Positions 26,675-36,469 are shown, counted from the first letter of the stretch. The stretch is DNA of 64,000 nt from Novosphingobium percolationis (GCF_020179425.1 NZ_JAILYM010000003.1:372001-436000), one strand, 5' to 3'. A program made the numbers and translations. Notes: generated by a model not told the origin, from the letters alone.

Positions 26675-27247
26675 TCAGCCGAGGTTGGCGCTTGCCATGC
26701 AGTAGAGCATCGGCAGCGACAGCAGCAGGTTGGTGCGGCTGGCGATCAGCGCGCGCGGGGCGGCAGCAGCCTTTTCTTCCGCGGTGGCGTCAACGATGCC
26801 GAGGATCTTCTTCTGGGCGGGCCAGATGATGAACCACACGTTGAAGGCCATCACGATGGCGAGCCACATTCCAACGCCGATCAGCTTGACGTTGCCTTCG
26901 CCGGTCAGGGTCAGCGCGGCATGGCCATAGCCATCGACGATCGAGATGCCGAGGCCGGTCAGCAGCGTGAACAGCGCGGCATAGCGGAAGAAGAAGAACA
27001 CCTTGGGCGCGATGTGTCCGGTGATTGCACCCTTCTGTTCGGCAGGGATCGACGGCATCGTCGGCACCTGCACGAAGTTCAGGTAGTAGAGCAGGCCGAT
27101 CCACAGGATGCCGAAGAACACGTGCATCCAGCGCAGGATCGAGTTGGGATCGACCGGCGCGCTGTCCGCGAAGCCGAGCATGACGGCAATGGCGGCGACA
27201 AGGCCGATGCCGAACACGAGGTTGAGATTGCCGAAGAGCTTGGCCAT
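26675..27247 (-). CDS. Membrane protein resembling the PuuD (urate hydroxylase) membrane domain
   Basis: 190 residues with about five helices. The segment ILRWMHVFFGILWIGLLYYL followed by VPTMPSI resembles the N-terminal membrane domain of PuuD-type urate oxidases, which also keep a conserved His in a W/H-rich first helix. The cytochrome c domain of PuuD is missing, and no purine-degradation gene is nearby, so enzymatic function is doubtful. GGGGGA stands 8 bases upstream of the ATG at 27247, which fixes the start over the in-frame TTG at 27262. Best called a conserved membrane protein. Confidence 0.7.
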   Translation of the reverse strand: MAKLFGNLNLVFGIGLVAAIAVMLGFADSAPVDPNSILRWMHVFFGILWIGLLYYLNFVQVPTMPSIPAEQKGAITGHIAPKVFFFFRYAALFTLLTGLGISIVDGYGHAALTLTGEGNVKLIGVGMWLAIVMAFNVWFIIWPAQKKILGIVDATAEEKAAAAPRALIASRTNLLLSLPMLYCMASANLG

Positions 27248-27369
27248 TCTTTTTTCCCCCAATTATCAATATCTTGAAACGGCCCCGCAGCACACGGCGA
27301 GCCATTCGCGGCGGAGCCTAGCCGCCGTGGGGAAAATGTCACACTATTTTAGGGTTGCGACAAGCCGTT

Positions 27370-28029
27370 TCAGTCGTGCGGCGGGTTCTGCTCAACCTCG
27401 ACCGGGCCTTCTTCGCCCAGCCCGTGACGCATCAGCATGGGGATCTGCGCGAAGGTGAACAGGAAGGAGAGGGCGGTCACGCCCCACAGCTTGGCCTGCA
27501 GCCAGCCGTCGAAGCTGAGGGTATGGCGCAGCACTTCGTTGAGCCCCGCGAGGAACAGGAAGAAGAAGGCCCAGTTGCGCGACAGCTTCATCCAGCCTTC
27601 GTGGGACAGGCCATCGAACGCGCTTTGCAGCAGCGTGCGCAGCACCGCCTTGCCGCGCCAGAGCCCACCGAACAGCACGGCGGCAAACAGCAGGTAGATC
27701 GCGGTCGGCTTGACCTGGATCCAGAATGGATCACCCAGCAGCACCGTCAGCGTGCCGAAGCCCATGATCAGCGCAGTCGAGAGCCAAAGCATCGGCGAGA
27801 TCTTGCCCAGCCGCCACTTCGACACGACCAGCGCAACCACCGTCGCGCCCATGAAGGCCAGCGTCGACTTGGTGACGGCCACCGCCGCGCCAAGGTCCAT
27901 TCCGCTGCCGCCGCCCTTGGGGCTGAACATCCGGTAGGCGAGGAAGAACACCAGCAGCGGGCCGTAATCGACCGCGAGGTTGATCCACGAGGATTTGGGC
28001 TTGTCGGATCTGGGCTTCTCGACGCTCAC
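27370..28029 (-). CDS. ispZ: Inner membrane septation protein IspZ/YciB
   Basis: 219 residues with about six helices; VDYGPLLVFFLAYRM near the N-terminus, the WIQVKPTAIYLLFAAVLFGG block and RNWAFFFLFLAGLNEVLR are family signatures. The protein is linked to septation and envelope integrity. The start is GTG overlapping the ftsY stop (GTGA), so it is translated with ftsY, a common alphaproteobacterial pairing. Confidence 0.93.
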   Translation of the reverse strand: MSVEKPRSDKPKSSWINLAVDYGPLLVFFLAYRMFSPKGGGSGMDLGAAVAVTKSTLAFMGATVVALVVSKWRLGKISPMLWLSTALIMGFGTLTVLLGDPFWIQVKPTAIYLLFAAVLFGGLWRGKAVLRTLLQSAFDGLSHEGWMKLSRNWAFFFLFLAGLNEVLRHTLSFDGWLQAKLWGVTALSFLFTFAQIPMLMRHGLGEEGPVEVEQNPPHD

Positions 28030-28952
28030 TGGAACACCCCTGCGATGACCTTGGCGAGGAGATCGGGATCGAACGGGCGCAGGTCGTCGATCTTTTCGCC
28101 GACGCCGATGGCATGGATCGGCAGGCCGTACTGTTCTGCCGCTGCAACGAGGACGCCGCCACGCGCGGTGCCGTCCAGCTTGGTCATGATCAGGCCGGTG
28201 ACGCCCGCGACTTCCTTGAAGATCTCGATCTGTTGCAAGGCATTCTGGCCGTTGGTGGCATCGAGCACCAGCACTACGTCGTGCGGGGCTTCGGGGTTGA
28301 GGCGGCCCAGCACGCGACGGATCTTGGCGAGTTCGTCCATCAGCTCGCGCTTGTTGTGCAGGCGCCCGGCAGTGTCGACGATCAGCGCGTCGATGCCGGT
28401 TTCGGTCGCGGACCTGACCGCATCGAACACGATCGAGGCGGGATCGCCGCCTTCGGGGCCGGTGGTGATGGGAACGCCCAGACGGTCGGCCCAGACCTTC
28501 AGCTGGCCGATCGCGGCAGCGCGGAAGGTGTCGCCCGCCGCGAGCATCACGCCATAGTCCTGTTCCTGGAACAGGTGCGCCAGCTTAGCGATAGTGGTGG
28601 TCTTGCCCGAACCGTTGACGCCGATCACGAGGATCACCTGCGGGCGGGGGAAAGCCACGATATCGAGCGGCTTTGCCACGGGGCGCAGGATCGCGGCGAT
28701 TTCCTCGGCCACGGCTTCGCGGATTGCGCGATCGTCGATGCCGGCGTCGAAACGCGCGGCGGCGAGCCTGGCGCGGATACGGGCCGCAGCGCGCGGACCG
28801 AGGTCGGAGAGGATCAGCGCGTCCTCGATATCGTCCAACTGTTCGTCGGTCAGGCGGGTGCTGCCGGAAAACCCGGCGAGGTTGCCGACGAGGCGTTCCG
28901 AGGTCTTGCGGAAGCCGCCGAGCAGACGATCCGACCAGCTTTCGCTACTCAT
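28026..28952 (-). CDS. ftsY: Signal recognition particle receptor FtsY
   Basis: 308 residues: a short N-terminal helical (N) domain and an SRP-type GTPase with P-loop GVNGSGKTTTIAKLAH, DTAGRLHNKRELMDEL and TKLDGTARGG. The acidic membrane-binding A domain of longer FtsY proteins is nearly absent, as in many alphaproteobacteria. It docks Ffh-ribosome complexes at the membrane. The ATG at 28952 overlaps the mtaB stop; a much longer frame upstream is the shadow of mtaB. Confidence 0.96.
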   Translation of the reverse strand: MSSESWSDRLLGGFRKTSERLVGNLAGFSGSTRLTDEQLDDIEDALILSDLGPRAAARIRARLAAARFDAGIDDRAIREAVAEEIAAILRPVAKPLDIVAFPRPQVILVIGVNGSGKTTTIAKLAHLFQEQDYGVMLAAGDTFRAAAIGQLKVWADRLGVPITTGPEGGDPASIVFDAVRSATETGIDALIVDTAGRLHNKRELMDELAKIRRVLGRLNPEAPHDVVLVLDATNGQNALQQIEIFKEVAGVTGLIMTKLDGTARGGVLVAAAEQYGLPIHAIGVGEKIDDLRPFDPDLLAKVIAGVFQ

Positions 28953-30157
28953 GCCAGCATTCCTTCGACGATCCTTGTAGGGCTGAGTGTGACGAGGCTG
29001 CCGGGCGCGGTGCCTTCCGGCAGCAGGTAGGGGGCGAAGTCCGGGGCATGGCCGGTGCCGTCGCGTTCGGCAAGCACCAGCGCCGGTTTTCCGACGCGCG
29101 AGGCGAGCCAGCGTTCCCGCATGACGGCGACGGCGGCACGCACTTCGGCGGCCCTTTGGCGGACCAGCGGCGGCGGAACCTGCGGCATCCGCGCGGCAGG
29201 CGTGCCGGGGCGTGGCGAATAGGGAAAGACGTGGCCGTGGACGATGCGGCAGGCTTCGACGATCGAGACGTTGTCGGCGTGCATGGCTTCGTCCTCGGTC
29301 GGAAAGCCCGCGATCAGGTCCGCGCCGAGCGCGATGTCGGGGCGGGCGGCGTGGAGCCGTTCGGCCAGCGCGATGGCTTGTGCGCGACTGTGGCGGCGCT
29401 TCATGCGCTTGAGGATCATGTCGCTGCCCGACTGGAGCGAAAGGTGGATGTGCGGCATCACGCGTGGCTCGCCGGTGATGCAATCAAACAGCAGCCCGTC
29501 GATTTCGATCCCGTCGAGCGAGGACAGGCGCAGACGGGGAAGCGTGGGGAAGGCGGCCAGGATCGCGGCGACGAGATCTCCGAGGCGGGGGCCATCGGCC
29601 AGGTCCGCACCCCAACTGGTCACGTCGACGCCGGTCAGGACCACTTCGTTGACGCCCAGCGCGAGGTGGCCTTCAACCACGTGCAGCACCTGCGCGATGG
29701 GCAGCGAGCGGCTTGCGCCCCGGCCTTGGGGAATGATGCAGAAGGTGCAGGCATGGTCGCAGCCGGTCTGGACGGGGACGAAGGCGCGGGTGTGGTGGGC
29801 GCTGGGGCGGGGTGTGGTCGCGTGTTGAGAACGGTCCCAGTCTTCGCTTGGATGACGGGGTGGCCGCCATGACGAAGCTTCTGCCTTGGCGTAATTTGGC
29901 ACAACGCCGTCGACTTCGGCCATTGCGGCGAAGGCGGCGGGTTCGATGGTGGCGGCGCAGCCGGTGACGAGCAGGCGCGCCTGCGGGTGATCTCGGCGCA
30001 GGCGACGCACCGCGCGGCGCGACTGGCGTACGGCTTCGGCGGTGACGGCGCAGGAATTGACCACCACCGTCGGCGGCGCACCTGCCAGCGCTGCGCGGAT
30101 CGCCTCGCTTTCGGCAAGGTTCAGCCGACAGCCGAGGGTGACGACTTCAACGGTCAC
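28949..30157 (-). CDS. mtaB: tRNA t6A37 methylthiotransferase MtaB
   Basis: 402 residues. An N-terminal MTTase domain holds the cluster cysteines (TLGCRLN, VNSCAVT, VTGCAA), followed by a radical-SAM domain with TGCDHACTFCIIPQGRG and the MiaB-family HLSLQSGS and GFPTEDE motifs. MtaB adds methylthio to t6A at position 37 of ANN-decoding tRNAs. RimO and MiaB are relatives, but the TLGCRLN start favours MtaB. Start GTG at 30157, 10 bases after dapF. Confidence 0.9.
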   Translation of the reverse strand: MTVEVVTLGCRLNLAESEAIRAALAGAPPTVVVNSCAVTAEAVRQSRRAVRRLRRDHPQARLLVTGCAATIEPAAFAAMAEVDGVVPNYAKAEASSWRPPRHPSEDWDRSQHATTPRPSAHHTRAFVPVQTGCDHACTFCIIPQGRGASRSLPIAQVLHVVEGHLALGVNEVVLTGVDVTSWGADLADGPRLGDLVAAILAAFPTLPRLRLSSLDGIEIDGLLFDCITGEPRVMPHIHLSLQSGSDMILKRMKRRHSRAQAIALAERLHAARPDIALGADLIAGFPTEDEAMHADNVSIVEACRIVHGHVFPYSPRPGTPAARMPQVPPPLVRQRAAEVRAAVAVMRERWLASRVGKPALVLAERDGTGHAPDFAPYLLPEGTAPGSLVTLSPTRIVEGMLA

Positions 30158-30167
30158 GCCGGCCCCT

Positions 30168-30977
30168 TCATGCCGGATAGTCCGTGTCCTCGAACGTGCC
30201 TTCGAAGCTCGTGGCGGCAGGGCCGGTCATCAGGATCGCATCGTCGGCGGTCCATTCGATGACGAGGGGGCCGCCGGGCAGGTCGACCCGGACCCTGCGA
30301 CCCGTCAGCTTGCGCCGCATCGCGCCGATCGCGGTGGCGCAGGCGCCGGTGCCGCAGGCACGGGTCAGGCCGACGCCGCGCTCCCAGACGTGGAGCCTGA
30401 GATGGTCGGGCGCGACGAGACTGGCGACGTTGACGTTGATGCGGGCCGGGAACAGCGGGTCGGTTTCGATCTGCGGGCCAAGCCGCGCGAGATCGACCGC
30501 ATCGGCATCGGGCACGAAGAAGATCACGTGCGGATTGCCGACGTTGACGGCGGTTGGCGCGGTCAGGTCTTCCCAGCCGACGGGCATGGTCAGCGTGTCC
30601 ATCGCATAGGCCAGCGGGATCGCGTTCCAGTCGAAGCGGGGCGTACCCATGTCGACGGTGACGCCGGCGGGCCCTGCCTCGGAGCGGATCAGTCCGCCCA
30701 GCGTCTCGATCGTCTGCGTGCCGCCCAGCAGCAGGCCGACCGCGCGGCTGGCGTTGCCGCAGGCTTCGACTTCGCTGCCGTCCTGGTTGAAAATGCGCAT
30801 CTTCACGTCGGCCTGCGTCGAAGGTTCTAGCACGATCAGCTGGTCGCAGCCGATGCCGGTGCGGCGGTCGCCCAACGCGGCGGCGCGGCGGGCGCTCATG
30901 GGCACGGCTTGCGCGCGCGCGTCGATCACGATGAAATCGTTGCCGAGGCCATGCATCTTGCGGAAGGGTATGCGCAT
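30168..30977 (-). CDS. dapF: Diaminopimelate epimerase
   Basis: 269 residues. Starts MRIPFRKMHGLGNDFIVID, and carries the two catalytic cysteines: Cys73 in VEACGNASR and the second near 217 in TRACGTGACA. The enzyme converts LL- to meso-diaminopimelate for lysine and peptidoglycan. The ATG at 30977 is chosen over upstream in-frame codons because it matches the family N-terminus. First gene of dapF-mtaB-ftsY-ispZ. Confidence 0.97.
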   Translation of the reverse strand: MRIPFRKMHGLGNDFIVIDARAQAVPMSARRAAALGDRRTGIGCDQLIVLEPSTQADVKMRIFNQDGSEVEACGNASRAVGLLLGGTQTIETLGGLIRSEAGPAGVTVDMGTPRFDWNAIPLAYAMDTLTMPVGWEDLTAPTAVNVGNPHVIFFVPDADAVDLARLGPQIETDPLFPARINVNVASLVAPDHLRLHVWERGVGLTRACGTGACATAIGAMRRKLTGRRVRVDLPGGPLVIEWTADDAILMTGPAATSFEGTFEDTDYPA

Positions 30978-31031
30978 GGCGCGCGATCTAGGCCCGCGCG
31001 GGCTTCGGTGCAATGCGCTTGGCGCGTGCCA

Positions 31032-32690
31032 TCAGCCGTGCGCGGCGCGCGGGGGCTCGGATTGTGCCGCGGGGGCCGTCGCAGCGGCGGCGAGCATGTG
31101 GCTGTCGGCGAGCGCGCGGCGCACGTCCTCGGCGCTTTCCGGCTCCCCGTAGAGATAGCCCTGGCCCTTGAAGTTGCCGTACTTCTGAAGTTCGGCGAGG
31201 ATCACGTCGCTTTCGATGCCCTCGGCGGTGATCGGCAGGTCCATGCCGCGCCCGAGCGAGGAGATCGCCTCGACGATGGTCGAGCTGTCCTTGTTGCGGC
31301 CCAGCGTGGAGACGAAGCTGCGGTCGATCTTGATCCGGTCGAAAGGAAGCGTGCGCAACTGCGCGAGGCTGGAATAGCCTGTGCCGAAATCGTCGAGGCT
31401 GATGGTGATGCCCTGGTTGCGCAAGCTGGTGATCAGCGAGCGCACCACGCCGATGTTTTCGTGCAGGCAGGTCTCGGTAATCTCGATGTCGAGGCGGCTG
31501 GGCGGGAAATTGGCTTCGACCAGCAGCTTCAGGATCTTCTGCGCGAACCACGGATCGCGCAACTGGATCGGCGAGATGTTGACCGAGAGCGACAGCTTCG
31601 CGTCCCATTCGCGCGCATCGAGCAGCGCCTGGCGGATCAGGCCTTCGGACATAGGCGCGATCACGCCCATTTCCTCGGCGACGGGGATGAACACTTCGGG
31701 GCTGACGAGGCCGAAGCGCGGGGATCGCCAGCGGGCCAGCATCTCGAAGCCGGTCAGCTCCCCGGTGGCAAGGTCGATCTGCTTTTCGTAGTAGGGCACG
31801 AATTCGCCGCGCTCGATGCCTTCGCGGATGCCGCGTTCCAGCTCGGCGCGGAATTGCAGTTCGCGCTCCATCGACGGATCGAACCAGCAGTAGCGGTGAC
31901 GGCCGCCCTTCTTGGCCTGATACATCGCGAGATCGGCGCGGTGCTGCAGCCGGTGCGACAGCGCACGCGCGGACGTGTCGGGCACGATCTCGCTGCGGGC
32001 AAGGCCGATCGAGCCGGTGATCTCGATCTTGGTGTCGTTCCAGCAGATCGGCAACGCGATCGCCTCGTTGAGGCGGGCGGCGAGGTTCTCGATCGCGGCG
32101 ACGTGGCCCGGCGCGAAGGCGGCGGCGCAGGTGAACTCGTCGCCACCAAGGCGCGCCAGCACCGAACGTTCGGGCAGCAGCGCGCGGATGCGGCGTGCGG
32201 TCTCGACCAGGACGGCATCGCCGGCCTGATGGCCGTGAAGGTCGTTCGAGCGCTTGAAGCGGTCAAGGTCGATCATGGCGAGGACCACGTCCTCCCCCCT
32301 CTGCGCGGCCTCGGCGATCAGGTCCTCCACCGCGCAGTCGAGGCTGCGCCGATTGAGGCAGCCGGTCAGCGGGTCGGTTTCTGCGAGCAGGCGAGCGTGT
32401 TCCTCGGCCTTGCGGCGTTCGCGCACTTCGCCGGTCAGTTCGGCATAGCGGCGCCAGCCGAAGATGATCAGCGCGATGTTGAGGATCAGCGCGTTGCCGA
32501 GCATGGCGTCTGCGTGGCCCTCGCCGTAGAGGTAGCTGCGCGCGATGCTGCCCAGCACGGTCGAGCCGGTGCCGACGAACAGCAGGATCGCGGCGACCAG
32601 GATGCCCAGCGCCACGACATCGCGTTCGGCGCGATCGAGCGGGGCGGACTCGGGTCCGCCGCCCATGCCGGTCGTTTCGTTGCCGTTCAT
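31032..32690 (-). CDS. GGDEF-EAL c-di-GMP turnover protein
   Basis: About 552 residues. Two N-terminal helices (about 27-48 and 66-82), then a GGDEF domain with intact RLGGDEF, then an EAL domain. In the EAL domain the signature reads FEMLARW instead of xEALxRW, while the other catalytic blocks are present (SVNISPIQL, ITETCL, SLDDFGTGYSSL, IKID, AEGIE, QGYLYGEP). It could make or degrade c-di-GMP at the inner membrane. ATG at 32690; a GTG one codon upstream is also possible. Its start faces away from ffh. Confidence 0.92.
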   Translation of the reverse strand: MNGNETTGMGGGPESAPLDRAERDVVALGILVAAILLFVGTGSTVLGSIARSYLYGEGHADAMLGNALILNIALIIFGWRRYAELTGEVRERRKAEEHARLLAETDPLTGCLNRRSLDCAVEDLIAEAAQRGEDVVLAMIDLDRFKRSNDLHGHQAGDAVLVETARRIRALLPERSVLARLGGDEFTCAAAFAPGHVAAIENLAARLNEAIALPICWNDTKIEITGSIGLARSEIVPDTSARALSHRLQHRADLAMYQAKKGGRHRYCWFDPSMERELQFRAELERGIREGIERGEFVPYYEKQIDLATGELTGFEMLARWRSPRFGLVSPEVFIPVAEEMGVIAPMSEGLIRQALLDAREWDAKLSLSVNISPIQLRDPWFAQKILKLLVEANFPPSRLDIEITETCLHENIGVVRSLITSLRNQGITISLDDFGTGYSSLAQLRTLPFDRIKIDRSFVSTLGRNKDSSTIVEAISSLGRGMDLPITAEGIESDVILAELQKYGNFKGQGYLYGEPESAEDVRRALADSHMLAAAATAPAAQSEPPRAAHG

Positions 32691-32952
32691 CACGTACTGC
32701 CCCGTGCCTTTCGAAAAGCCTGCGCAATCCTACGAAGTCGTCCTCAATATTTGGTTAAGCGCAGGGAACCGGAGGTGGGTTGGGGCGCGACACTTGCGCT
32801 GGGGGGCGATCGGGCGTAAGCGCAGCCGCAATCGCGACCATCCACGGATGGCCCGCGACCGATTCGACGATGGCCGATGATGCCACACGCTGGTCTGCGA
32901 GGTTTCGCACACCGGCGTTTTTGGCGTTTTGCGGCTGTAAGGAGTGTGGCGC

Positions 32953-34431
32953 GTGTTCGATAGTCTGTCAGACCGGCTTGGCGGCGTCTTCGATCGCCTG
33001 CGCGGTCGTGGCGCGCTTCAGGAAGAAGACGTTCGCGCGGCCATGCGCGAAGTGCGCATCGCGCTGCTCGAAGCCGACGTCGCGCTGCCGGTGGTCCGCC
33101 GCTTCGTCGACCAGGTGACCGAACAGGCGATCGGCCAGCACGTGCTGCGCTCGGTCACGCCGGGACAGCAGGTCGTCAAGATCGTCAACGACGCGCTGGT
33201 CGAGATGCTGGGCGGCGGCGCTGCCGAGCTGGACCTGAACGCCGCGCCGCCGGTGGTGATCATGATGGTCGGCCTGCAAGGCTCGGGCAAGACCACCAGC
33301 ACCGCCAAGATCGGCAAGCTGCTCAAGGAAAAGCAGGGCAAGAAGGTCCTGATGGCGTCGCTCGACGTCAACCGCCCGGCGGCACAGGAGCAGCTCAAGG
33401 TGCTGGGCGAGCAGGCGGGCGTGGGCACACTGCCGATCGTGGCGGGTCAGCTGCCGGTCGAGATCGCCACGCGCGCGCTGAATGCCGCCAAGCTGCAGGC
33501 GGTGGACGTGCTGCTGCTCGATACGGCGGGCCGTCTCCACGTCGATCAGGCACTGATGGACGAGATGAAGGCGGTCGCCGCCGTCTCGTCCCCGCGCGAA
33601 ACGCTGCTGGTGGTCGATTCGCTGACCGGCCAGGACGCGGTCAACGTGGCGCAGTCGTTCGCGGGCGAAGTCGACCTGACCGGCGTGGTGCTGACCCGCA
33701 TGGACGGCGATGCGCGCGGCGGTGCGGCGCTGTCGATGCGGGCCGTTACCGGCAAGCCGATCAAGTTTGCCGCGACGGGCGAAAAGCTCGACGCGATTGA
33801 GGCCTTCCATCCCGAGCGCGTGGCCGGTCGCATCCTCGGCATGGGCGACATCGTCTCCATCGTCGAAAAGGCGGCGGCGACGATCCAGCAGGAAGACGCC
33901 GAAAAGCTCGCGGCGCGGATGGCCAAGGGTCAGTTCGACATGAACGACCTGCGCACCCAGCTGCGCCAGATGCAGAACATGGGCGGCCTCGGCGTGCTGG
34001 CGGGCATGATGCCGGGCATGAAGAAGGCCAAGGCAGCGATGGCGCAGTCGGGCATGGACGACAAGGTCCTGCTCCACATGGATGCGATCATCGGTTCGAT
34101 GACGCCCAAGGAGCGCGAGCGCCCCGAACTGCTCAATGCCAAGCGCAAGATCCGCGTGGCCAAGGGTTCGGGTACGCAGGTGCAGGACATCAACAAGCTG
34201 ATCAAGATGCACCAGGAAATGGCCAAGGCCATGAAGCAGATCAGGAAGATGGGCGGATTGAAGGGCCTTGGCGCCCTCTTCGGCAAGGGCGGCCTTGGTG
34301 CGGCCATGCCGGGTCTCGACCAGCAGATGGGGCCGGGTGGCCTCGGCGGTCTGGGCGGCGGAATTGGCGGTCTTCCGGGATTGGGCGGCGGGATGCCGGG
34401 CAATCTGGGTGACCTGCTCAAGAAGAAATAA
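32953..34431 (+). CDS. ffh: Signal recognition particle protein Ffh
   Basis: 492 residues from the GTG at 32953, which gives MFDSLSDRLGGVFDRL, the normal Ffh start, and has AAGGAG 8 bases upstream. N domain, GTPase with GLQGSGKTTSTAKIGKLL, DTAGRLHVD and TRMDGDARGG, then the Met-rich M domain that binds 4.5S RNA and signal peptides (MQNMGGLGVLAGMMPGM). The C-terminal tail is a Gly/Leu-rich run ending LLKKK. Heads the ffh-rpsP-rimM-trmD-rplS block. Confidence 0.97.
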   Translation: MFDSLSDRLGGVFDRLRGRGALQEEDVRAAMREVRIALLEADVALPVVRRFVDQVTEQAIGQHVLRSVTPGQQVVKIVNDALVEMLGGGAAELDLNAAPPVVIMMVGLQGSGKTTSTAKIGKLLKEKQGKKVLMASLDVNRPAAQEQLKVLGEQAGVGTLPIVAGQLPVEIATRALNAAKLQAVDVLLLDTAGRLHVDQALMDEMKAVAAVSSPRETLLVVDSLTGQDAVNVAQSFAGEVDLTGVVLTRMDGDARGGAALSMRAVTGKPIKFAATGEKLDAIEAFHPERVAGRILGMGDIVSIVEKAAATIQQEDAEKLAARMAKGQFDMNDLRTQLRQMQNMGGLGVLAGMMPGMKKAKAAMAQSGMDDKVLLHMDAIIGSMTPKERERPELLNAKRKIRVAKGSGTQVQDINKLIKMHQEMAKAMKQIRKMGGLKGLGALFGKGGLGAAMPGLDQQMGPGGLGGLGGGIGGLPGLGGGMPGNLGDLLKKK

Positions 34432-34463
34432 GTTTTATCCAGTTTATTCGAAAGGTGAAGTAA

Positions 34464-34898
34464 ATGTCTGTTTCCATGCGTCTTTCGCGCGGCGGTTCCA
34501 AGAAGCGTCCGTACTACAAGATCGTCGTTTCGAACAGCCGCGCCCCGCGTGACGGCAAGTATCTCGAGCAGGTCGGCACCTACAACCCGCTCCTCGCCAA
34601 GGACGACGCCAACCGCGTGCGTCTGGTCGAAGACCGCGTGCGTTACTGGATCGGCGTTGGCGCTCAGCCGACCGACCGCGTCGCCCGTATGCTCGACAAG
34701 GCCGGGCTGAAGGAACGCACCCCGACCAACAACCCGCAGAAGGCCGAGCCGGGCAAGAAGGCCAAGGACCGCGCCGAGGAAAAGGCCGAGAAGCTGCGTG
34801 AGGCCGAAGAGGCCGCTGCTGCCGCTGCCGCCGAAGCTGCTGCTCCGGCTGAAGCGCCGGCTGAAGAAGCCGCCGCTGACGAAGCGACGGAAGCCTGA
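34464..34898 (+). CDS. rpsP: 30S ribosomal protein S16
   Basis: 144 residues; the core (about 1-80) starts [20 protein letters not shown]. The rest is an Ala/Glu/Lys-rich extension with simple repeats, seen in alphaproteobacterial S16. AAGGTGAAG precedes the ATG. Lies between ffh and rimM. Confidence 0.97.
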   Translation: MSVSMRLSRGGSKKRPYYKIVVSNSRAPRDGKYLEQVGTYNPLLAKDDANRVRLVEDRVRYWIGVGAQPTDRVARMLDKAGLKERTPTNNPQKAEPGKKAKDRAEEKAEKLREAEEAAAAAAAEAAAPAEAPAEEAAADEATEA

Positions 34899-34900
34899 GC

Positions 34901-35407
34901 TTGCGCGACCGTCCCGTCACGCTGGCCGCCATCACCGGCGCGCACGGAGTGACGGGGGACGTCCGCCTGAAGCTGTTCGGGGAAGGCGTGGAGGCGCTCA
35001 AGCGCTACCGTGCCTTCAACGCTTCCACGTTGACGGTTGCCAAGCTGCGCGATGACGGCAAGGGCGGCGCGATCGCCCGCTTCGTCGAAGTGGCGGACCG
35101 CACCGCGGCGGAAAAGCTGCGGGGCACGGCGCTGACCGTGCCCCGTTCGTCGCTGCCCGCGCTGGCAGAGGGCGAATACTATCATGCCGACCTGATCGGC
35201 CTGCCCGCCGTTTCGACCACGGGCGATCCGCTGGGCGAGTGCATCGCGGTCGACAACTACGGCGCGGGCGACGTGCTCGAAATCCGCCGCCCCGCGACGG
35301 AAGACGGCAAGCCCGGCAAGCGCTTCATGGTGCCGATGCGGCCAGAGGCTGTGCCCGACTGGAACCACGAACGGCTGCTGATCGAAGCCGCCTTCGCCGA
35401 AGATTGA
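34901..35407 (+). CDS. rimM: 16S rRNA processing protein RimM
   Basis: 168 residues. Begins with the N-domain pattern VTLAAITGAHGVTGDVRLKLF and has the PRC-barrel segment EGEYYHADLIGLPAVSTTG. It aids 30S maturation near S19. The only suitable start is TTG at 34901, two bases after the rpsP stop; no ATG or GTG keeps the conserved N-terminus. Coupled expression in the trmD operon. Confidence 0.93.
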   Translation: MRDRPVTLAAITGAHGVTGDVRLKLFGEGVEALKRYRAFNASTLTVAKLRDDGKGGAIARFVEVADRTAAEKLRGTALTVPRSSLPALAEGEYYHADLIGLPAVSTTGDPLGECIAVDNYGAGDVLEIRRPATEDGKPGKRFMVPMRPEAVPDWNHERLLIEAAFAED

Positions 35408-35411
35408 GCGC

Positions 35412-35732
35412 GTGTCTCTGGTCCTGATCGTGCTGGTGCTGATCGTGCTGCCGGCTGTGCTGGCGACGATCTTTTCGTGGGGGATCGCCGCGAAATTCCC
35501 CGTCACGCCACGCTGGCAGCGCGTGGCGCTGGCGGCGCTGCCGGCAGGGCTTGCCCCGGTGACGCCGGGACTGATCGCCGTGTGGCGCGCTTATCGCCTG
35601 ACCACACTCGTGCCGCTGGGCGCGGTGTTCACGCTCGGCCTGATCGTGGCCTTGGTCGTGGGCGTGCCTGCGGCCTGGTGGGCGACGCGGGGGCGCGTGC
35701 AGGGAACGGCGGACAAGGTGACTTTCGAATGA
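35412..35732 (+). CDS. Small membrane protein of unknown function in the trmD operon
   Basis: 106 residues with two or three hydrophobic helices (about 2-22, 40-58, 65-90) and a charged tail. No known domain is recognised. It begins with GTG 4 bases after the rimM stop and overlaps trmD by 4 bases (ATGA), so it is a true part of the operon. Being locked into a translation operon suggests a conserved lineage-specific role, but none can be named. Confidence 0.75.
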   Translation: MSLVLIVLVLIVLPAVLATIFSWGIAAKFPVTPRWQRVALAALPAGLAPVTPGLIAVWRAYRLTTLVPLGAVFTLGLIVALVVGVPAAWWATRGRVQGTADKVTFE

Positions 35733-36469
35733 CCTTCGCCGCCACCGTTCTCACGCTCTATCCCGAGATGTTTCCCGGCCCCCTGGGCGTCAGCCTTGCC
35801 GGACGGGCGCTGCGCGAGGGGACGTGGGCGATGGACGCGGTGCAGATCCGCGACTTCGCCATCGACAAGCACAAGACCGTCGACGACACGCCCGCAGGCG
35901 GCGGGGCGGGGATGGTGTTGCGCGTGGACGTGCTGGCCAAGGCCATCGATTCTGCGCGCGAGGCCCATCCCGGTTGCCCGGTGATCGCGATGACGCCGCG
36001 CGGGAAACCGCTGACGCAGGAGCGCGTGCGCGAGCTTGCCGAGGGGCCGGGCGTGATCGTTCTGTGCGGACGGTTCGAGGGATTTGACGAGCGGATCTTC
36101 GAAGGCCGGAACGTCGAGGAAGTGTCCGTTGGCGACATCGTGCTGTCGGGCGGGGAATGCGCCGCGCTGATGCTGCTCGATGCTTGCATTCGGCTGCTTC
36201 CCGGCGTAATGGGCGCGGCTTCAAGCGGGCATGAGGAGTCGTTCGAGAACGGTCTCCTGGAATACCCGCACTATACCCGACCCGCTGAGTGGGAAGGGCG
36301 CACGATCCCTGAAGTGCTGCGATCGGGGGATCATGCGAAAATCGCAGGATGGCGGAAACGTCGTTCGGAAGACGATACACGGCTACGCAGGCCAGACCTT
36401 TGGGAGCGCCACACCGGCGTTCGGGTCCAGCCTGCCTCTGGTGCGCGGCACGAAGTGCAGGACGATTGA
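35729..36469 (+). CDS. trmD: tRNA (guanine-N1)-methyltransferase
   Basis: 246 residues. The SPOUT trefoil-knot signatures are clear: [48 protein letters not shown] and [12 protein letters not shown]. It methylates G37 of tRNAs reading CNN codons and prevents +1 frameshifting. The ATG at 35729 overlaps the preceding gene. Followed 3 bases later by rplS. Confidence 0.97.
   Translation: MTFAATVLTLYPEMFPGPLGVSLAGRALREGTWAMDAVQIRDFAIDKHKTVDDTPAGGGAGMVLRVDVLAKAIDSAREAHPGCPVIAMTPRGKPLTQERVRELAEGPGVIVLCGRFEGFDERIFEGRNVEEVSVGDIVLSGGECAALMLLDACIRLLPGVMGAASSGHEESFENGLLEYPHYTRPAEWEGRTIPEVLRSGDHAKIAGWRKRRSEDDTRLRRPDLWERHTGVRVQPASGARHEVQDD

Noticed and set aside
30909..32819. 636-codon plus-strand open frame
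   Set aside because: Shadow of the GGDEF-EAL and dapF genes.
32691..32952. 4.5S (SRP) RNA gene next to ffh
   Set aside because: The 262-base gap was read for the GGAA tetraloop and conserved SRP core and neither was found; no RNA gene is supported.
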